Source: Ascaris suum
Taxonomy: Eukaryota; Nematoda; Chromadorea; Rhabditida; Ascarididae
Assembly (NCBI GenBank): GCA_013433145.1
Contig: CM024181.1
Span: 8,370,001 to 8,434,000, forward strand
Direction of reading: 5' to 3'
Length of the DNA: 64,000 nucleotides
The number at the start of each line of letters is the position of its first letter. The first letter of the stretch is position 1. Under the pieces are notes generated by a model. The model worked only from the letters and a program-made list of their open reading frames with translations, searched no databases and had not been told where the DNA came from. The position numbers were made by a program, and so were the translations under genes. Below, one piece after another: positions 62,614 through 64,000 of this stretch.

Positions 62614-64000
62614 ATGGGCGAAACAGCGAAGGCGAAGTCTGGTCATCGTAGACGATCGTCGAAAGGTGAACGACGTTATAAGCAGCGCGTTCTCGATGAA
62701 GATGAGCTACTGATTCAGAGTGCTAGCAGTGATGATGATGAAGACGATTATGACGACTTCCTAAGGAAGATGGTTAGAGCATTATTGTTTTTTATTAGTC
62801 ACTCTTTTGTTTCTGGCTTATTCTTTCTACCCTTTTGCCGGTTTAGATTCAGAGGTTTTCAAAAGCAGCTTCAAGGAAGCAGATGACTGCGGGTACGAGG
62901 TTATTCGTCTTAGGGGGCAGCGATAAGTTTTGTAGTGCAAGTTAAAAGCAAGCACGGTGTCCTAAGTGAAACGCTTTAATATATAAACCCCGATGGATTT
63001 CCTTTCGCGTTGTTGTTCGTCGGAAATTTCAAAAAAGAGTGTCACAACCGATAGCTTGTCCAGGACCACAATACCGCATGTTGAAATATTTCAACAAATT
63101 GTGATATTAGAAAGTTGACTCATTTTGTGGTTAATTTAAGGTTTAATTGATCTTTTACTATCAGTTTTGCTTCAGTCGCATTCAGGTGAAAAAGGAACGC
63201 GCTCGGAAGGAAGCGAGGAAGAAAGAATCGTCAATGGCAAGGTCGAAGTTACCGCCTGGAATTGTTATAAATACCGATAGCAACAGGCATATCGTCTTTC
63301 CTCTTCTCTACTCTATCTTCTTCAGTGACGTCCAATTAGAGTAATGATGGGTTGAAAAAAAAATGTGTCGGTTGCACATGCTGAGTATTGATTACCGTCC
63401 CTGACGAAGTGTTGATTGATTCGCATCACTAAACCTTACGTTAAAGCTTGACGTAACGTAACCCTACAGTGTCGATGTAACAATTCCTGTGTGGCAAACG
63501 TCAGTAGCAATTCGCCTGCGTTTCGCAGCTCAAGCGAAACTGGTTTTTAAAAGCGTCGATTACGTTGCATCAGTAATGAAGCCTTCAAAGTGCATACTGA
63601 GCTTTCAAGAAGCAGGTACCAGTCCAGAACACATGCAGCATCAAAAGTGGCATTTGGTTTAGGAATTTGCATCATCAGAGTTTTGGTTTCTTCCTGTATC
63701 GCGCTTTATCTCCCAGCAGGATGGGAATGGCTGGAGGTTTTTCTTAGTAGAAAAAGTTATTTGTTTAAAGCTGGTACAGCCGAAGCGTATCCGAATTTAT
63801 CTAATTATGTGTGAAAGCATATGTAGGAAGAGATCACAATTTGAAATCATTGTGGAAATATTTGAGGTATGAAGTCCTTGCGGTGCTTGGCTCTGGTGGC
63901 TTTGGAGACGTCTATAAGGTGAGGCAACTCGATTCGCAAGAATCAGTTGACGTCTTCGCACTGAAAACCGAAACAAATGGACCTGGTGGCAAACAAATTA
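62614..64000 (+). CDS. CK1-family, TTBK-like protein kinase, 5' part (runs off the window)
   Basis: Exons: 62614-62772, 63186-63286 and 63867 to beyond 64000. Exon 1: MGETAKAKSGHRRRSSKGER, then VLDEDELLIQSASSDDDEDD and YDDFLRKM. Exon 2: a Lys/Arg-rich stretch then LPPGIVINTDSNR. Exon 3 continues YEVLAVLGSGGFGDVYKVRQ with FALKTETNGPGGKQI. The glycine loop GSGGFGDVYKV and the ALK lysine are those of an active Ser/Thr kinase. The G-x-VI-N linker before the loop and ALKTE after it are typical of nematode CK1/tau-tubulin-kinase-like proteins. The 86-residue N-terminal tail is basic, acidic, then basic. Exon 1-2 keeps phase. Exon 2-3 keeps phase only if the donor is AACAG/GCATAT, a GC-AG intron. 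The catalytic core (HRD, DFG) lies outside the window. Confidence 0.78.

Overview
The window looks like nuclear DNA of a parasitic or free-living nematode, most likely a strongylid (hookworm or Haemonchus type). The grounds are genes cut into many 40-240 bp exons by introns of 40 bp to 3 kb, 3' splice sites directly before start codons as expected for spliced-leader trans-splicing, a DNA background rich in A+T with long (TA)n tracts, decayed Ty3/gypsy and LINE copies, and a tau-tubulin-kinase-like CK1 kinase of the kind expanded in nematodes. The species assignment is inference. No prokaryotic operon, tRNA, rRNA or CRISPR array was seen. Almost all long open frames are intronic or antisense noise, so the genes were rebuilt by hand from splice sites, reading phase and protein-family similarity.

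Layout: 351-19027 (+) is a complete 19-exon BCAS3/Rudhira gene (779 aa), a WD40-propeller protein linked to phagophore membranes and cytoskeleton. 21912-24994 (-) is mitochondrial ribosomal protein mL40 (195 aa, 4 exons). Immediately upstream on the same strand are two tentative, unrecognised small genes (25121-25496 and 26082-28146) that may form an operon with mL40. 29290-46100 (+) is a complete 18-exon nuclear mRNA export receptor NXF1/TAP gene (648 aa) with RRM, LRR, NTF2-like and UBA-like TAP-C domains. 46101-53775 is mostly non-coding with two LINE relics. 53776-55819 (+) holds exon candidates of an unrecognised gene, including a 61 bp segment present twice. 59998-61136 (-) is a degenerate Ty3/gypsy pol fragment. 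From 62614 to the right edge (+) is the 5' part of a CK1/TTBK-like protein kinase, probably with a GC-AG intron.

The recognised genes are housekeeping genes: autophagy or cytoskeleton (BCAS3), mitochondrial translation (mL40), mRNA export (NXF1) and signalling (kinase). They do not form one pathway. The less explained material is the mL40-linked cluster, the duplicated exon-like hairpin segment near 54.5-54.9 kb, a possible alternative last exon of BCAS3, and the non-canonical splice sites used in all main genes.
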